From positions 1-64,000 of the forward strand of contig NZ_JNYE01000030.1 in NCBI RefSeq assembly GCF_000717185.1: DNA of 64,000 nt. The letters are read 5' to 3'. The stretch is from Kitasatospora phosalacinea (GTDB lineage: Bacteria > Actinomycetota > Actinomycetes > Streptomycetales > Streptomycetaceae). A model generated the notes under the pieces. It worked only from the letters and a program-made list of their open reading frames with translations, had not been told where the DNA came from and did not search any database. The translations under genes were made by a program, and so were the position numbers. Shown here in pieces: positions 33,403-46,408 of the stretch (position 1 is its first letter; every line of letters starts with the position of its first letter).

Positions 33403-33951
33403 ATGTCCAGCGCAACCGTCGAGGCCTGGCCCGAGGGCCCGGCCGGTCTGGTCGGCCGCACCCGGCGCGGCTTCCGCACGTGGCGGCGCACCCGGCCGTT
33501 CTGGGGCGGGCTGCTCGCGATGCTCGCGGGCGTGCCGATCCTGTACTTCCCGTACGCCCACCTGAGCCTGGGCGGCCTCACGGTGGCGATGTCCACCACC
33601 GCCGGGGCGGGTTCGCTGATCATCGGGCTGATGCTGATGGTGCTGGGCCTGACCGCCTGGTTCCAGCCCATGGTGCGGATCTTCTGCGGCGTGGCGACCA
33701 CCATCCTGGCCCTGATCTCCATCCCGGTCTCCAACCTCGGCGGCTTCGGCCTGGGCCTGTTCCCGGGCCTGGTCGCCGGTGGCCTGCTGGTGTCCTGGGC
33801 GCCCCTGCAGGCGCGGCCCGAGGCGGCCGAGCAGGCCGCCGCGGCGCCGGGGGAGGCGCCCGCCGCCGCGCTGCCCGCGCAGGCCGCCGCCGAGCAGCCG
33901 CTGGAGTACGGCGCCGCCCCGCGGCCCGCCGCCGAGGGGGAGCAGCAGTGA
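33403..33951 (+). CDS. DUF6114-family membrane protein
   Basis: A 182-residue protein with four hydrophobic helices: FWGGLLAMLAGVPILYFPYA, VAMSTTAGAGSLIIGLMLMV, MVRIFCGVATTILALISIPV and FGLGLFPGLVAGGLLVSWAP. The N-terminus is Arg-rich (GRTRRGFRTWRRTRP) and so probably cytoplasmic. The last 45 residues are an Ala/Pro/Glu-rich tail. GAGGAG precedes the ATG. Its stop overlaps the GTG of the next gene, so the two are coupled. The gene is a fixed neighbour of DUF6230 genes in streptomycetes as far as I recall; the function is unknown. Confidence 0.88.
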   Translation: MSSATVEAWPEGPAGLVGRTRRGFRTWRRTRPFWGGLLAMLAGVPILYFPYAHLSLGGLTVAMSTTAGAGSLIIGLMLMVLGLTAWFQPMVRIFCGVATTILALISIPVSNLGGFGLGLFPGLVAGGLLVSWAPLQARPEAAEQAAAAPGEAPAAALPAQAAAEQPLEYGAAPRPAAEGEQQ

Positions 33952-35138
33952 CCGGCCCCGAGCAGCCGAACCTCCCCGGCCCGCGGCACGCGGTGCCCCG
34001 GGAGGGCGTCCGGGCCCGCCTGCGCGGACGGGCGCTGGCGATCGCCGCCGTGCCGACCGTGCTGCTGATGGGCGCGGCCTACGCGCCGACGCTGGCCGCG
34101 GCTGCCGACCCGCAGGCCGGCACCTGCGCCCCGGACACGGTGCTGGAGGAGACGCCCGTCCCGAAGAGCGAGATCAAGGTGCAGCCGGACTCCTCGGCGA
34201 CCCGGGCCGCGGCCGCCGGGCGGCCCCCCGCGGGCAGCGCCGCCGCGGTGCCCGCGACCCTCACCGGCTCCGGCTCCGGCACCGTGCAGTCCGCCGTCTA
34301 CACCGTGCCTAAGGCGGGCGCGGCGACCGGCGGGGTGCAGCAGGCCGGGGCGATCGACGACTGGTGGAACAACCTGGTCCACCCCAGCGCCTCGCCGTCC
34401 CCGGCGCCGAGCGCGGCACCCACCACCGCCGCCCCGAGCACCCCCGCGGCCACCCCGGCCCCGTCCGCGCCCGCCGCGTCCGCCGCCGCGCCCGCCGCGA
34501 CGCCCTCCGCCGCGGCCCCGGCGAGCACCCCCGCCCCGAAGGGCAGCGGCACCCCCAGGAGCACGCCGTCCCCCTCGGCCCCGGCCTCGGAGGACCCGAA
34601 CTGCCTGGTCAGCACCGAGGGCCTGGCCGCGAAGGCGGCCCCGGCGGGCCACGTGGTGCCGGACCAGAACTGGGTGCTGCACTCGACCCGGCTGGCGCTG
34701 CACGGCTCGGTGTTCAACGGCGTCTACGACGTCACCACGGAGAGCGGCACCAAGCGGGTGCTGAAGTTCACCACCGACAGCGTCGACATCGAGAACCTGG
34801 ACATGTCGACCATCCAGGTCCCCGGCCTGACCTTCCACGTGAAGAGCCGCCAGGGCTCGACCTCGACCATGCGCAACGGCCCGGTCACCATGTACGTGGA
34901 GAGCCTGTCGGGCAACCTGGCGGCGGTCTACGGCCTGCCCGTCCCGATCGACCTGGGCACCATCACGCTCACCCCGGACACCCTGCCGAAGTGGCTATGG
35001 GACCTGCTGGGCGCGGTGCCGATCCCGCTGGACCTCACCCTGACCAACGCCAAGGCGGTGCAGGCGGGCCAGTTCGGCGGCGACCTGACCATCCCCGGCA
35101 TGCGGCTGTTCAACGACGAGGAGCCGTACGACGGCTGA
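33948..35138 (+). CDS. Exported protein with long Pro/Ala/Ser/Thr linker
   Basis: A 396-residue protein started by a GTG in a GTGA overlap. A signal-like segment (RALAIAAVPTVLLMGAAYAPTLAAA) lies near residues 28-55. A moderately complex stretch (60-135) leads to a low-complexity linker of about 80 residues made of Pro, Ala, Ser and Thr. The C-terminal 180 residues are beta-rich: STRLALHGSVFNGVYDVTTE, KRVLKFTTDSVDIENLDM, TMRNGPVTMYVESLSG and LTLTNAKAVQAGQFGGDL. The linker type is usual for wall-crossing proteins in streptomycetes. The C-terminal domain could bind a lipid or glycan, but this is a guess from the strand pattern. Confidence 0.8.
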   Translation: MTGPEQPNLPGPRHAVPREGVRARLRGRALAIAAVPTVLLMGAAYAPTLAAAADPQAGTCAPDTVLEETPVPKSEIKVQPDSSATRAAAAGRPPAGSAAAVPATLTGSGSGTVQSAVYTVPKAGAATGGVQQAGAIDDWWNNLVHPSASPSPAPSAAPTTAAPSTPAATPAPSAPAASAAAPAATPSAAAPASTPAPKGSGTPRSTPSPSAPASEDPNCLVSTEGLAAKAAPAGHVVPDQNWVLHSTRLALHGSVFNGVYDVTTESGTKRVLKFTTDSVDIENLDMSTIQVPGLTFHVKSRQGSTSTMRNGPVTMYVESLSGNLAAVYGLPVPIDLGTITLTPDTLPKWLWDLLGAVPIPLDLTLTNAKAVQAGQFGGDLTIPGMRLFNDEEPYDG

Positions 35139-35150
35139 CCGCCGCCGCGG

Positions 35151-35199
35151 AACGCCGCAGGGGCGGGACCCGGTCCTCGGGTCCCGCCCCTGCGGCGTT
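35151..35199. terminator. 22-bp perfect hairpin between convergent operons
   Basis: AACGCCGCAGGGGCGGGACC plus CG pairs perfectly with the sequence at 35178-35199; loop GTCCT. It lies between the exported-protein gene and pyk and should stop transcription from both sides. Confidence 0.92.
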
Positions 35200-35227
35200 C
35201 GGGCGTTCAAGCGGTGCTGCGGGGTGC

Positions 35228-36658
35228 TCAGCCGTCCGAGCGGGCGCCCAGGTGGTGGACCTGCACCATGTTGGTGGTGCCCGGGATGCCGACCGGCACG
35301 CCGGCCGTGACGATCACGGTGTCGCCCTCGGCGAGGCGGTTCATCTTGAGCAGCTCGCGGTCGACCTGCTCGACCATCTCGTCGGTGGTGGCCACCTGCT
35401 CCGAGACGTACGCCTCGACGCCCCAGCTCAGCGAGAGCTGGTTGCGGGTGGCGACGTCCGGGGTGAAGGCGATCACCGGGATCGGCGAGCGGTAGCGGGA
35501 CAGGCGGCGGGCGGTGTCGCCGGACTTGGTGAACGCGACCAGCGCCTTGCCGTCGAGGAAGTCGCCCAGCTCGCACGCGGCACGGGCGACCGAGCCGCCC
35601 TGGGTGCGCGGCTTGCGGCCCGGGTTGAGCGGCTGGAGGCCCTGCGAGAGCAGCTCCTCCTCGGCCTTCTCGGCGATCCTGCTCATGGTCTTGACGGTCT
35701 CGACCGGGTACTTGCCGACGCTCGACTCGGCGGACAGCATGACCGCGTCCGTGCCGTCCAGGATGGCGTTGGCGACGTCGGAGACCTCGGCGCGGGTGGG
35801 GCGCGAGGCGTGGATCATCGACTCCATCATCTGGGTGGCGACGATGACCGGCTTGGCGTTGCGGCGGGCCAGGGTGACCAGCTGCTTCTGGACCAGCGGC
35901 ACCTTCTCCAGCGGGTACTCGACGGCGAGGTCGCCGCGGGCCACCATGATCGCGTCGAAGGCGAGGACGATCTCCTCCATCGCCTCGACGGCCTGCGGCT
36001 TCTCGATCTTGGCGATGACCGGCACGCGAATGCCGACCTCGTCCATGACCTTGTGCACGTCGTCGATGTCCGCGGCGTTGCGGACGAAGGACAGCGCGAC
36101 CATGTCGACGCCCAGCTGCAGGGCGAAGCGCAGGTCGTCCTTGTCCTTCTCGGAGAGCGCGGGGACGTTGACCGCCGCGCCGGGCAGGTTGATGCCCTTG
36201 TTGTTGGAGAGGACGCCGCCCTCGACCACGACGGTTTTCACCCGCGGGCCGTCGACGCTGACGACCTCCAGGGCGATGACGCCGTCGTTGATCAGGATCG
36301 GGTCGCCGGGCCGCACGTCGCCGGGCAGGCCCTTGTAGGTGGTGCCGCAGATGTGCTGGTCACCGGGGACGTCCTCGGTGGTGATGGTGAACGTGTCGCC
36401 GTTGTCAACGGTCACCGGGCCGTTGGCGAAGGTCGCCAGACGGATCTTGGGGCCCTGCAGGTCGGCCAGCACACCGATGGTGCGGCCGGTGTCCTCCGAG
36501 ACCTGGCGGACGCGGCGGTACCGGTCCTCGTGCTCGGCGTGGGAGCCGTGGCTCATGTTGAGGCGGGCGACGTTCATGCCCGCTTCGACGATGGCCTTCA
36601 GCTGTTCGTAGGAGTCCGTCGCGGGACCCAGGGTGCAGACAATTTTCGCTCGGCGCAT
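35228..36658 (-). CDS. pyk: Pyruvate kinase
   Basis: Glycolytic enzyme of 476 residues that transfers phosphate from phosphoenolpyruvate to ADP. Visible elements are RRAKIVCTLGPATDS at the N-terminus, NVARLNMSHGSH, LADLQGPKIRL, the catalytic lysine in VIAKIEKPQAV, the metal-binding IMVARGDLAVE, VATQMMESM and the Thr/Ser-rich SAESSVGKYPVE. A B domain (about 70-170) and the C-terminal regulatory domain (LVAFTKSGDTARRLSRYR) are complete. It precedes acetate kinase and phosphotransacetylase in opposite order of transcription along the same strand, with 112 bases to ackA. A TACTGACGGGTA site lies upstream. Confidence 0.97.
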   Translation of the reverse strand: MRRAKIVCTLGPATDSYEQLKAIVEAGMNVARLNMSHGSHAEHEDRYRRVRQVSEDTGRTIGVLADLQGPKIRLATFANGPVTVDNGDTFTITTEDVPGDQHICGTTYKGLPGDVRPGDPILINDGVIALEVVSVDGPRVKTVVVEGGVLSNNKGINLPGAAVNVPALSEKDKDDLRFALQLGVDMVALSFVRNAADIDDVHKVMDEVGIRVPVIAKIEKPQAVEAMEEIVLAFDAIMVARGDLAVEYPLEKVPLVQKQLVTLARRNAKPVIVATQMMESMIHASRPTRAEVSDVANAILDGTDAVMLSAESSVGKYPVETVKTMSRIAEKAEEELLSQGLQPLNPGRKPRTQGGSVARAACELGDFLDGKALVAFTKSGDTARRLSRYRSPIPVIAFTPDVATRNQLSLSWGVEAYVSEQVATTDEMVEQVDRELLKMNRLAEGDTVIVTAGVPVGIPGTTNMVQVHHLGARSDG

Positions 36659-36741
36659 ATCCGTCAGTCTATCCGTTCGTGTTATCGGTGCATTCAGCTC
36701 GAATCGTCAGATATCGCCAACGAACATTCCGAGGGGTGGGA

Positions 36742-36753
36742 TACTGACGGGTA
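36742..36753. promoter_or_regulatory. Candidate operator TACTGACGGGTA upstream of pyk
   Basis: The reverse complement, TACCCGTCAGTA, is identical to the core of the site at 32286-32299. It lies 84 bases before the pyk start in the 112-base spacer after ackA. A partial copy (ATCCGTCAGT) occurs at the pyk start itself (36659-36668). Confidence 0.5.
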
Positions 36754-36770
36754 GTCATCCCGCGCGAGAC

Positions 36771-37976
36771 CTACACCGCGTGGACCAGCGCGAACGCCTG
36801 CCGGGCGATCTCCAGCTCCTCGTCGGTCGGGACCACCGCGACGGCGACCCGCGAGTAGGACGGCGAAACCGTCCGGGCGTCCCGCGAACGCGCCGCGTTC
36901 AGCTCCGGATCGACCGAAATGCCCAGCTCCTCCAGGTTGGCACAGACCGCGGCCCGCACCTCGGCGGAGTTCTCCCCGGCCCCCGCGGTGAACGCCACCG
37001 CGTCCACCCGGCCGAGCACCGCGTAGTACCCGCCCAGGTAGCGCCGGATCCGGTGCACGTACGAGTCGAAGGCCAGCTTGGCGTCCTCCTCGCCCTCCTG
37101 GGCCCGGCGCACCACCTCGCGCATGTCGTTGTCCCCGCACAGGCCCAGCAGGCCGCTGCGCCGGTTCAGCAGGTCGTCGATCTCGTCGATGCCCATCCCG
37201 CCGACCCGGTGCAGGTGGAACACCAGGCCCGGGTCCACGTCGCCCGAACGGGTGCCCATCACCAGGCCCTCCAGCGGGGTCAGGCCCATCGAGGTCTCCA
37301 CGCACACCCCGCCCGCCACCGCGGAGGCCGAGGCGCCGTTGCCCAGGTGCAGCACGATCACGTTCAGCTCCGCCGGGTCCCGGCCGAGCAGCCGGGCGGT
37401 GGCCCGCGAGACGTACTGGTGCGAGGTGCCGTGGAAGCCGTAGCGGCGCACCCGGTGCTCGTCGGCGGTCTTCCGGTCGATCGCGTAGCGCGCCGCGTGC
37501 TCGGGCAGCGTGGCGTGGAACGCGGTGTCGAACACCGCGACCTGCGGCAGGTCCGGGCGCAGCCTCCGGGCCACCTCGATGCCGGTGATGTTCGCCGGGT
37601 TGTGCAGCGGCGCGACCGGGATCAGCCGGCGGATCTCGGCCAGCACCGCGTCGGTGACCAGCGTCGGCCGGGTGAAGCGCAGCCCGCCGTGCACCACCCG
37701 GTGGCCGACCGCCACCAGCTCCGGCGAGTCCAGGCCCATCAGGTCCGCCGCCAGCTCCCCGGCGACCGCCTCCAGCGCCACGTCGTGCCCGCCGAAGCGC
37801 CGCACCGTCTCGCGCGGCTCCCCGGTCAGCGGCAGGTGCAGCAGCCGCCCGCTCGCCTCGCCGATCCGCTCCACCAGGCCGGACGCCAGCTTCGCGCCGT
37901 CCAGCATGTCGATCAACTGGTACTTCACCGAGGACGACCCGGCGTTCAGCACCAGGACACGGGTACCGGTGGTCAC
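36771..37976 (-). CDS. ackA: Acetate kinase
   Basis: A 401-residue ASKHA-fold kinase that converts acetyl phosphate and ADP to acetate and ATP. The start GTG (MTTGTRVLVLNAGSSSVKYQ) is in a GTGA overlap with pta; the much longer open frame upstream is off-frame to pta. Signatures include VLNAGSSSVKYQLID (family signature 1), VGHRVVHGG, VFDTAFHATLPE, RYGFHGTSHQY (signature 2), HLGNGASA and FTAGAGENSAEVR. All are intact. With Pta it forms the overflow pathway between acetyl-CoA and acetate. Confidence 0.97.
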   Translation of the reverse strand: MTTGTRVLVLNAGSSSVKYQLIDMLDGAKLASGLVERIGEASGRLLHLPLTGEPRETVRRFGGHDVALEAVAGELAADLMGLDSPELVAVGHRVVHGGLRFTRPTLVTDAVLAEIRRLIPVAPLHNPANITGIEVARRLRPDLPQVAVFDTAFHATLPEHAARYAIDRKTADEHRVRRYGFHGTSHQYVSRATARLLGRDPAELNVIVLHLGNGASASAVAGGVCVETSMGLTPLEGLVMGTRSGDVDPGLVFHLHRVGGMGIDEIDDLLNRRSGLLGLCGDNDMREVVRRAQEGEEDAKLAFDSYVHRIRRYLGGYYAVLGRVDAVAFTAGAGENSAEVRAAVCANLEELGISVDPELNAARSRDARTVSPSYSRVAVAVVPTDEELEIARQAFALVHAV

Positions 37977-40117
37977 AGCGCGCCTCCTGCGGCGGGGGTC
38001 TCGGTCTCGGCGGCGGTCTGGGACTGGATCGCGGTGATCGCCACGGTGTTCACGATGTCCTCCACCAGGGCGCCCCGGGACAGGTCGTTCACCGGCTTGT
38101 TCAGGCCCTGCAGCACCGGCCCGACCGCGATCGCCCCGGCCGAGCGCTGCACCGCCTTGTACGTGTTGTTGCCGGTGTTCAAGTCCGGGAAGACCAGCAC
38201 GGTGGCCCGCCCGGCCACCTCCGAACCCGGCAGCTTGGTCGCCGCGACGTGCGCGTCCACCGCCGCGTCGTACTGGATCGGGCCCTCCACCAGCAGGTCC
38301 GGGCGCAGCTCGCGGACCAGCTCGGTCGCCTTGCGGACCTTGTCCACGTCCGCGCCCGAGCCCGAGGTGCCGGTCGAGTACGACAGCATCGCCACCCGCG
38401 GCTCCACCCCGAACTGGGCCGCGGTCTCCGCCGACTGGACCGCGATGTCGGCCAGCTGCTGGGCGTCCGGGTCCGGGTTGACCGCGCAGTCGCCGTACAC
38501 CAGCACCTTGTCGGCCAGGCACATGAAGAACACCGAGGAGACGATCGCCGCCCCCGGCGAGGTCTTGATCACCTCGAAGGCCGGGCGGATCGTCGCCGCC
38601 GTCGAGTGCACCGCGCCCGAGACCATGCCGTCCGCGATGCCCTCCTGCACCATCAGGGTGCCGAAGTACGAGACGTCGGTGACCACGTCCAGCGCCCGCT
38701 CCACCGTCATGCCCTTGTGCGCCCTGGCCTTCGCGTACAGCTCGGCGAACTGCTGGCGCAGCGGGCTGGCCGCCGGGTCGACGATCCGCACCTGCGCGCC
38801 CGCGTCGCCGGGCTGCGGGAACTCGATGCCCAGCGCGGCGGCCTTGCGGTGCACCGCGTCCGGGTCGCCCAGCAGGGTCAGGTCGCAGATGTTGCGGCGC
38901 AGCAGCACCTCGGCGGCGCGCAGCACCCGGTCCTCGGCGCCCTCCGGCAGGACGATGTGGCGGCGGTCCGCGCGGGCCCGCTCCAGCAGCGCGTGCTCGA
39001 ACATCATCGGGGTGACCCGCTCGGACCGGCTCAGCTCGATCCGGCTGGTCAACTCGGCGGTGTCCACGTGCAGTTCGAACAGGCCGAGGGCGATCTCGGC
39101 CTTCCGCGGACTGTTCGGGCCGATCCGGCCCTCCAGGTGGGTGAGCGCCGCCGCGGTCAGCCAGGAGCCCTCCGTCACCTCCGCCACCGGCGTCCCCGGG
39201 GCCAGCCGGGAGGCCAGCGCCATCACGTTCGGGCCCGGGTGCTGACCGAGCGTCAGCAGCACGCCCGCGATCGGCGGGGAGCCCGCCGCGTGCGCCGCCA
39301 GCGCCCCGATCACCAGGTCCGCCCGGTCGCCCGGGGTCACCACCAGCGCGCCCTCGGTCAGCGCGTTCAGGAAGGTCGGCAGCATCGCCCCGCCGAACAC
39401 GAAGCTCCGCACGTCCCGGGAGAGCCCCGCCGCGTCGCCCAGCAGCACCGTCGCCCCGGTCGCCTCCACCAGCTGCGCCACCGTCGGCGCGGCCAGCGCG
39501 GGCTCCTCCGGGATCACGTACACCGGCACCGGCAGCTTCTCGGTCAGCGCCCGCTGCACCTGCTGCTTCGCCCCCGGCCGCACCCGGTTGGCCACCATCG
39601 CCAGGATCGAGCACCCCAGGTCCCGGTACGCCCGGTGCGCGTTGCGGACCTCCGCGACCACCGCCTGCGGGTCCTCGTGCCGCCCGCCGACCACCGGCAG
39701 CACGCCCGCCCCGAACTCGTTCGCCAGCCGGGCGTTGAACGCCAGCTCGTCCGGGATGTTGGTCTCCGAGAAGTCGGTGCCCAGCACCAGCACCGCCTGG
39801 CAGCGCCGCTCCAGCTGGTGGAACCGGTCCACCAGCGCCGAGACCAGCTCGTCCTGCCCGTGGGCCGCCTGCAGCGCCGCCGCCTCGTCGTACGTCAGCC
39901 CGTACAGCTCCGACACCGGCAGGTCCAGCCGGTACCTGCTGCGCAGCAGCTCCACCACGTGGTCACTGCCCGCCTCGCCCCCCTCCGGCGCGTGCACCAG
40001 CGGCCGGAACACGCCCACCCGGTCCACCTGACGGGTGAGCAGTTCCATGACCCCGAGCTCCACGGCCTGCCGGCCGTCCCCCCGGTCGATCCCGGTCACG
40101 TACACGCTGCGCGCCAC
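37973..40117 (-). CDS. pta: Phosphate acetyltransferase (long, DRTGG-containing form)
   Basis: A 714-residue enzyme that converts acetyl-CoA and phosphate to acetyl phosphate. I chose the GTG at 40117 (MARSVYVTGIDRGDGRQ), which matches the usual Streptomyces N-terminus and has GGAG nine bases upstream; an ATG 11 codons earlier is possible. Domains are an N-terminal P-loop-like region (1-220) that lacks a good Walker A, a DRTGG regulatory domain (about 220-340) and the catalytic PTA_PTB domain (about 390-700, with RADRRHIVLPEGAEDRVLRA, GTLMVQEGIADGMVSGA, FFMCLADKVLVYGDCAVNP and LVFPDLNTGNNTYKAVQR). It is coupled to ackA by a four-base overlap. Confidence 0.97.
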   Translation of the reverse strand: MARSVYVTGIDRGDGRQAVELGVMELLTRQVDRVGVFRPLVHAPEGGEAGSDHVVELLRSRYRLDLPVSELYGLTYDEAAALQAAHGQDELVSALVDRFHQLERRCQAVLVLGTDFSETNIPDELAFNARLANEFGAGVLPVVGGRHEDPQAVVAEVRNAHRAYRDLGCSILAMVANRVRPGAKQQVQRALTEKLPVPVYVIPEEPALAAPTVAQLVEATGATVLLGDAAGLSRDVRSFVFGGAMLPTFLNALTEGALVVTPGDRADLVIGALAAHAAGSPPIAGVLLTLGQHPGPNVMALASRLAPGTPVAEVTEGSWLTAAALTHLEGRIGPNSPRKAEIALGLFELHVDTAELTSRIELSRSERVTPMMFEHALLERARADRRHIVLPEGAEDRVLRAAEVLLRRNICDLTLLGDPDAVHRKAAALGIEFPQPGDAGAQVRIVDPAASPLRQQFAELYAKARAHKGMTVERALDVVTDVSYFGTLMVQEGIADGMVSGAVHSTAATIRPAFEVIKTSPGAAIVSSVFFMCLADKVLVYGDCAVNPDPDAQQLADIAVQSAETAAQFGVEPRVAMLSYSTGTSGSGADVDKVRKATELVRELRPDLLVEGPIQYDAAVDAHVAATKLPGSEVAGRATVLVFPDLNTGNNTYKAVQRSAGAIAVGPVLQGLNKPVNDLSRGALVEDIVNTVAITAIQSQTAAETETPAAGGAL

Positions 40118-40200
40118 GGTGGAGTTCTCCGTCCGGTCGTCCCAGGGCATCGGTCACACCGACCATACCTTCGGACAACACGGGGAACTCGCTGCGGCAC

Positions 40201-40239
40201 CGCGGCTGCCGCCGCACGGGGTCGGCGGCGGCAGCCGCG
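40201..40239 (-). terminator. Terminator of the glgB transcript
   Basis: A 14-base-pair perfect stem (CGCGGCTGCCGCCG at 40201-40214 with CGGCGGCAGCCGCG at 40226-40239), loop of 11 bases, 27 bases after the glgB stop. Confidence 0.8.
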
Positions 40240-40266
40240 GGCGGTGCCCGGCGGGCCGGACGGAGC

Positions 40267-42729
<2,463 letters not shown>

Positions 42730-42893
42730 GGCGGAATCCTCCAGGATCGGGGTGCCTTGCGCGGGGACGCGGGGGAACTGGCCTGCGGAAAACGGGAGTC
42801 GGGGAGGCGAAGAAGGTCGGGCGGTGCCGGGCGGCGCGGGGGAGCGGGACCGGCGGGCGGTGGCGGTGCGGGCGGTGCGGGGGGAACGCGGTT

Positions 42894-42925
42894 CGCCCGG
42901 CCGCCCCCGCGGGGGCGGCCGGGCG
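42894..42925 (-). terminator. Palindromic hairpin directly after mak
   Basis: A perfect 15-base-pair inverted repeat (42894-42908 with 42911-42925) begins five bases after the mak stop. It probably terminates or attenuates transcription into glgB, which then has 165 bases for its own promoter. Confidence 0.75.
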
Positions 42926-42929
42926 CGGG

Positions 42930-44420
42930 TCAGACGGTGTCGGCGAGGCGGTTGATCGCGGCGAGCGGGATCGGCAGCCAGCTCGGCCGGTGCCGGGCCT
43001 CGTACACCACCTCGTACACCGCCTTGTCGATCTCCAGCGCGCGCATCAGCTCCGGCGTCCCGGCCGGGTCGAGGCCGCCGCCCGCGGTGTAGCCCGCGCA
43101 GTACGCGGCCCGGTTGCGGGCGGCCCAGGCGGCGGCGAGCTGGGCGAGCTCCGGGTCCTGGCCGGGGGCGCCGGCCAGCAGGTGGGCGGCGGCGTAGTCG
43201 AAGGAGCGGAGCATCGCGGCGACGTCCCGCAGCGCGGGCTGCGGGAGGCGGCGCTCGGCCAGCGGCTTGGCGGGCTCGCCCTCGAAGTCCAGCAGCACCC
43301 AGCCCTGCGGGGTGCGCATCGCCTGGCCCAGGTGCAGGTCGCCGTGGATGCGCTGGACCTGCAGCCCGTCCAGGTGGGCGGCGGTCAGCTGCTGGAACGC
43401 GGCGCGCAGCGCCGGGCGGTAGCGCATCAGGCCGGGGACGGCGGTGACCGCGGAGTCCAGCCGGTCGGCCATCGCCCCGGCCAGCTCGGCGGTCCGGGCC
43501 CGGTCCAGCCGGGCGGTGGGCATGGTGCGGGCCAGCACCCGGTGCACCTCGGCGGTGGCCCGGCCGAGCCGGTGCGCCTCGATCGCGAAGTTGCCGGGCG
43601 AGGGGTCGCCCTTGAGCCGGGCGACCTGGTCGAGGGCGAGCTCCCAGCCGTCCTCGGCGTCCGCCAGGTAGCGCTGCAGCAGCCCCAGGGTGGCGGGCTC
43701 GGAGCGCTCCAGCCGGCACTCGAACCAGGCGGCGACCCGGGGGATGCGGGTCGAGCCGGCCCGGGACAGCGCCAGCGAGAGCTCCAGGTCGGGGTTGGTG
43801 CCCGGGCTGATCCGGCGGAACAGCTTCAGGATGAACGCGGTGTCGTAGATCACCGAGGAGTTGGACTGCTCGGCGGTGCACGCCCGCCCCGGCAGGTTGC
43901 CCGGCAGGCCCGGGCCGGGGGTGCGGCGGAAGGAGAGCGAGCCGAAGCGGTCGCCGGTGGCCAGGTGCTCCAGCAGGCGGCCGGTCAGCTCGGGGTCGTG
44001 CACCGCGTCGTACAGCGTCGCGCCGTCGTAGGTGCCGCCCTCCAACCGTCCCAGCACCGCCATCGGGCCGACCGACGCGGGCTGCTCCGAGCGGATGCCC
44101 AGCAGCAGCTGGTAGACGTCCCCCGGCCCGGCGGTGGCGCCGCCGTGCTCGACCCGCAGCAGCAGGTGCAGCAGGGCGGGGTCGCCGACCTGCAGCGGGG
44201 TGCCGACCACCGGGGTGAGCGCGGCGATCGGCCGGCCCTTCCCGGCGTACCAGCGCTGGGTGGGCAGCCACTCGGCGATCAGCGGCAGCGCCGCCTGGAC
44301 CAGCTCGCTGACTCCGGCGGCGGTTCTCCGGACCCCCGGTGCGCGCGTGCCCACCGGCCCGGTGGCGGTGTCGGAGGGCTCACGGTGCACGTGGGCTTGA
44401 GAACGGGAGGGTTCGGACAT
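42930..44420 (-). CDS. mak: Maltokinase (Pep2)
   Basis: ATP-dependent maltose 1-kinase of 496 residues that supplies maltose 1-phosphate to GlgE. The ATG (MSEPSRSQAHVHREPSD) has AAAGGGAG upstream. An N-terminal cap (about 40-190; LPLIAEWLPTQRWYAGKGRP is the family hallmark) is followed by a kinase fold with FILKLFRRISPGTNPDLE (ATP-binding Lys), the catalytic loop RIHGDLHLGQAM and the metal-binding WVLLDFEGEPAKPLAER. The C-terminus WLPIPLAAINRLADTV is conserved. In many actinobacteria TreS and Mak are fused or associated; here they are separate, with 269 bases between treS and mak. Confidence 0.95.
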   Translation of the reverse strand: MSEPSRSQAHVHREPSDTATGPVGTRAPGVRRTAAGVSELVQAALPLIAEWLPTQRWYAGKGRPIAALTPVVGTPLQVGDPALLHLLLRVEHGGATAGPGDVYQLLLGIRSEQPASVGPMAVLGRLEGGTYDGATLYDAVHDPELTGRLLEHLATGDRFGSLSFRRTPGPGLPGNLPGRACTAEQSNSSVIYDTAFILKLFRRISPGTNPDLELSLALSRAGSTRIPRVAAWFECRLERSEPATLGLLQRYLADAEDGWELALDQVARLKGDPSPGNFAIEAHRLGRATAEVHRVLARTMPTARLDRARTAELAGAMADRLDSAVTAVPGLMRYRPALRAAFQQLTAAHLDGLQVQRIHGDLHLGQAMRTPQGWVLLDFEGEPAKPLAERRLPQPALRDVAAMLRSFDYAAAHLLAGAPGQDPELAQLAAAWAARNRAAYCAGYTAGGGLDPAGTPELMRALEIDKAVYEVVYEARHRPSWLPIPLAAINRLADTV

Positions 44421-44689
44421 GACTCCCTTTCCCCGGAAGCGGGCGGCTGCCCGACGAATCGTGGCCGGGCCCAGCAGTCTTCCGGATTTCGGCGGCGCGG
44501 CGGCGACGGCACGCGAGCAGCGGCTCGGTGTCACGCCTTCGTGTGGGTGGCCGTTGGGCTGTTCTCCGTACGCGGTGGTGCGAAGACCCCCGGGGGCGCA
44601 CGAGTGCTTCTCGCGCGCCCGCGGAGGGTGACGTCCCGTTCGGGGCCTGAGGGATCGTTACTTCGTGGACGTGCTGACGGCTCCGGCCG

Positions 44690-46404
<1,715 letters not shown>

Positions 46405-46408
<4 letters not shown>

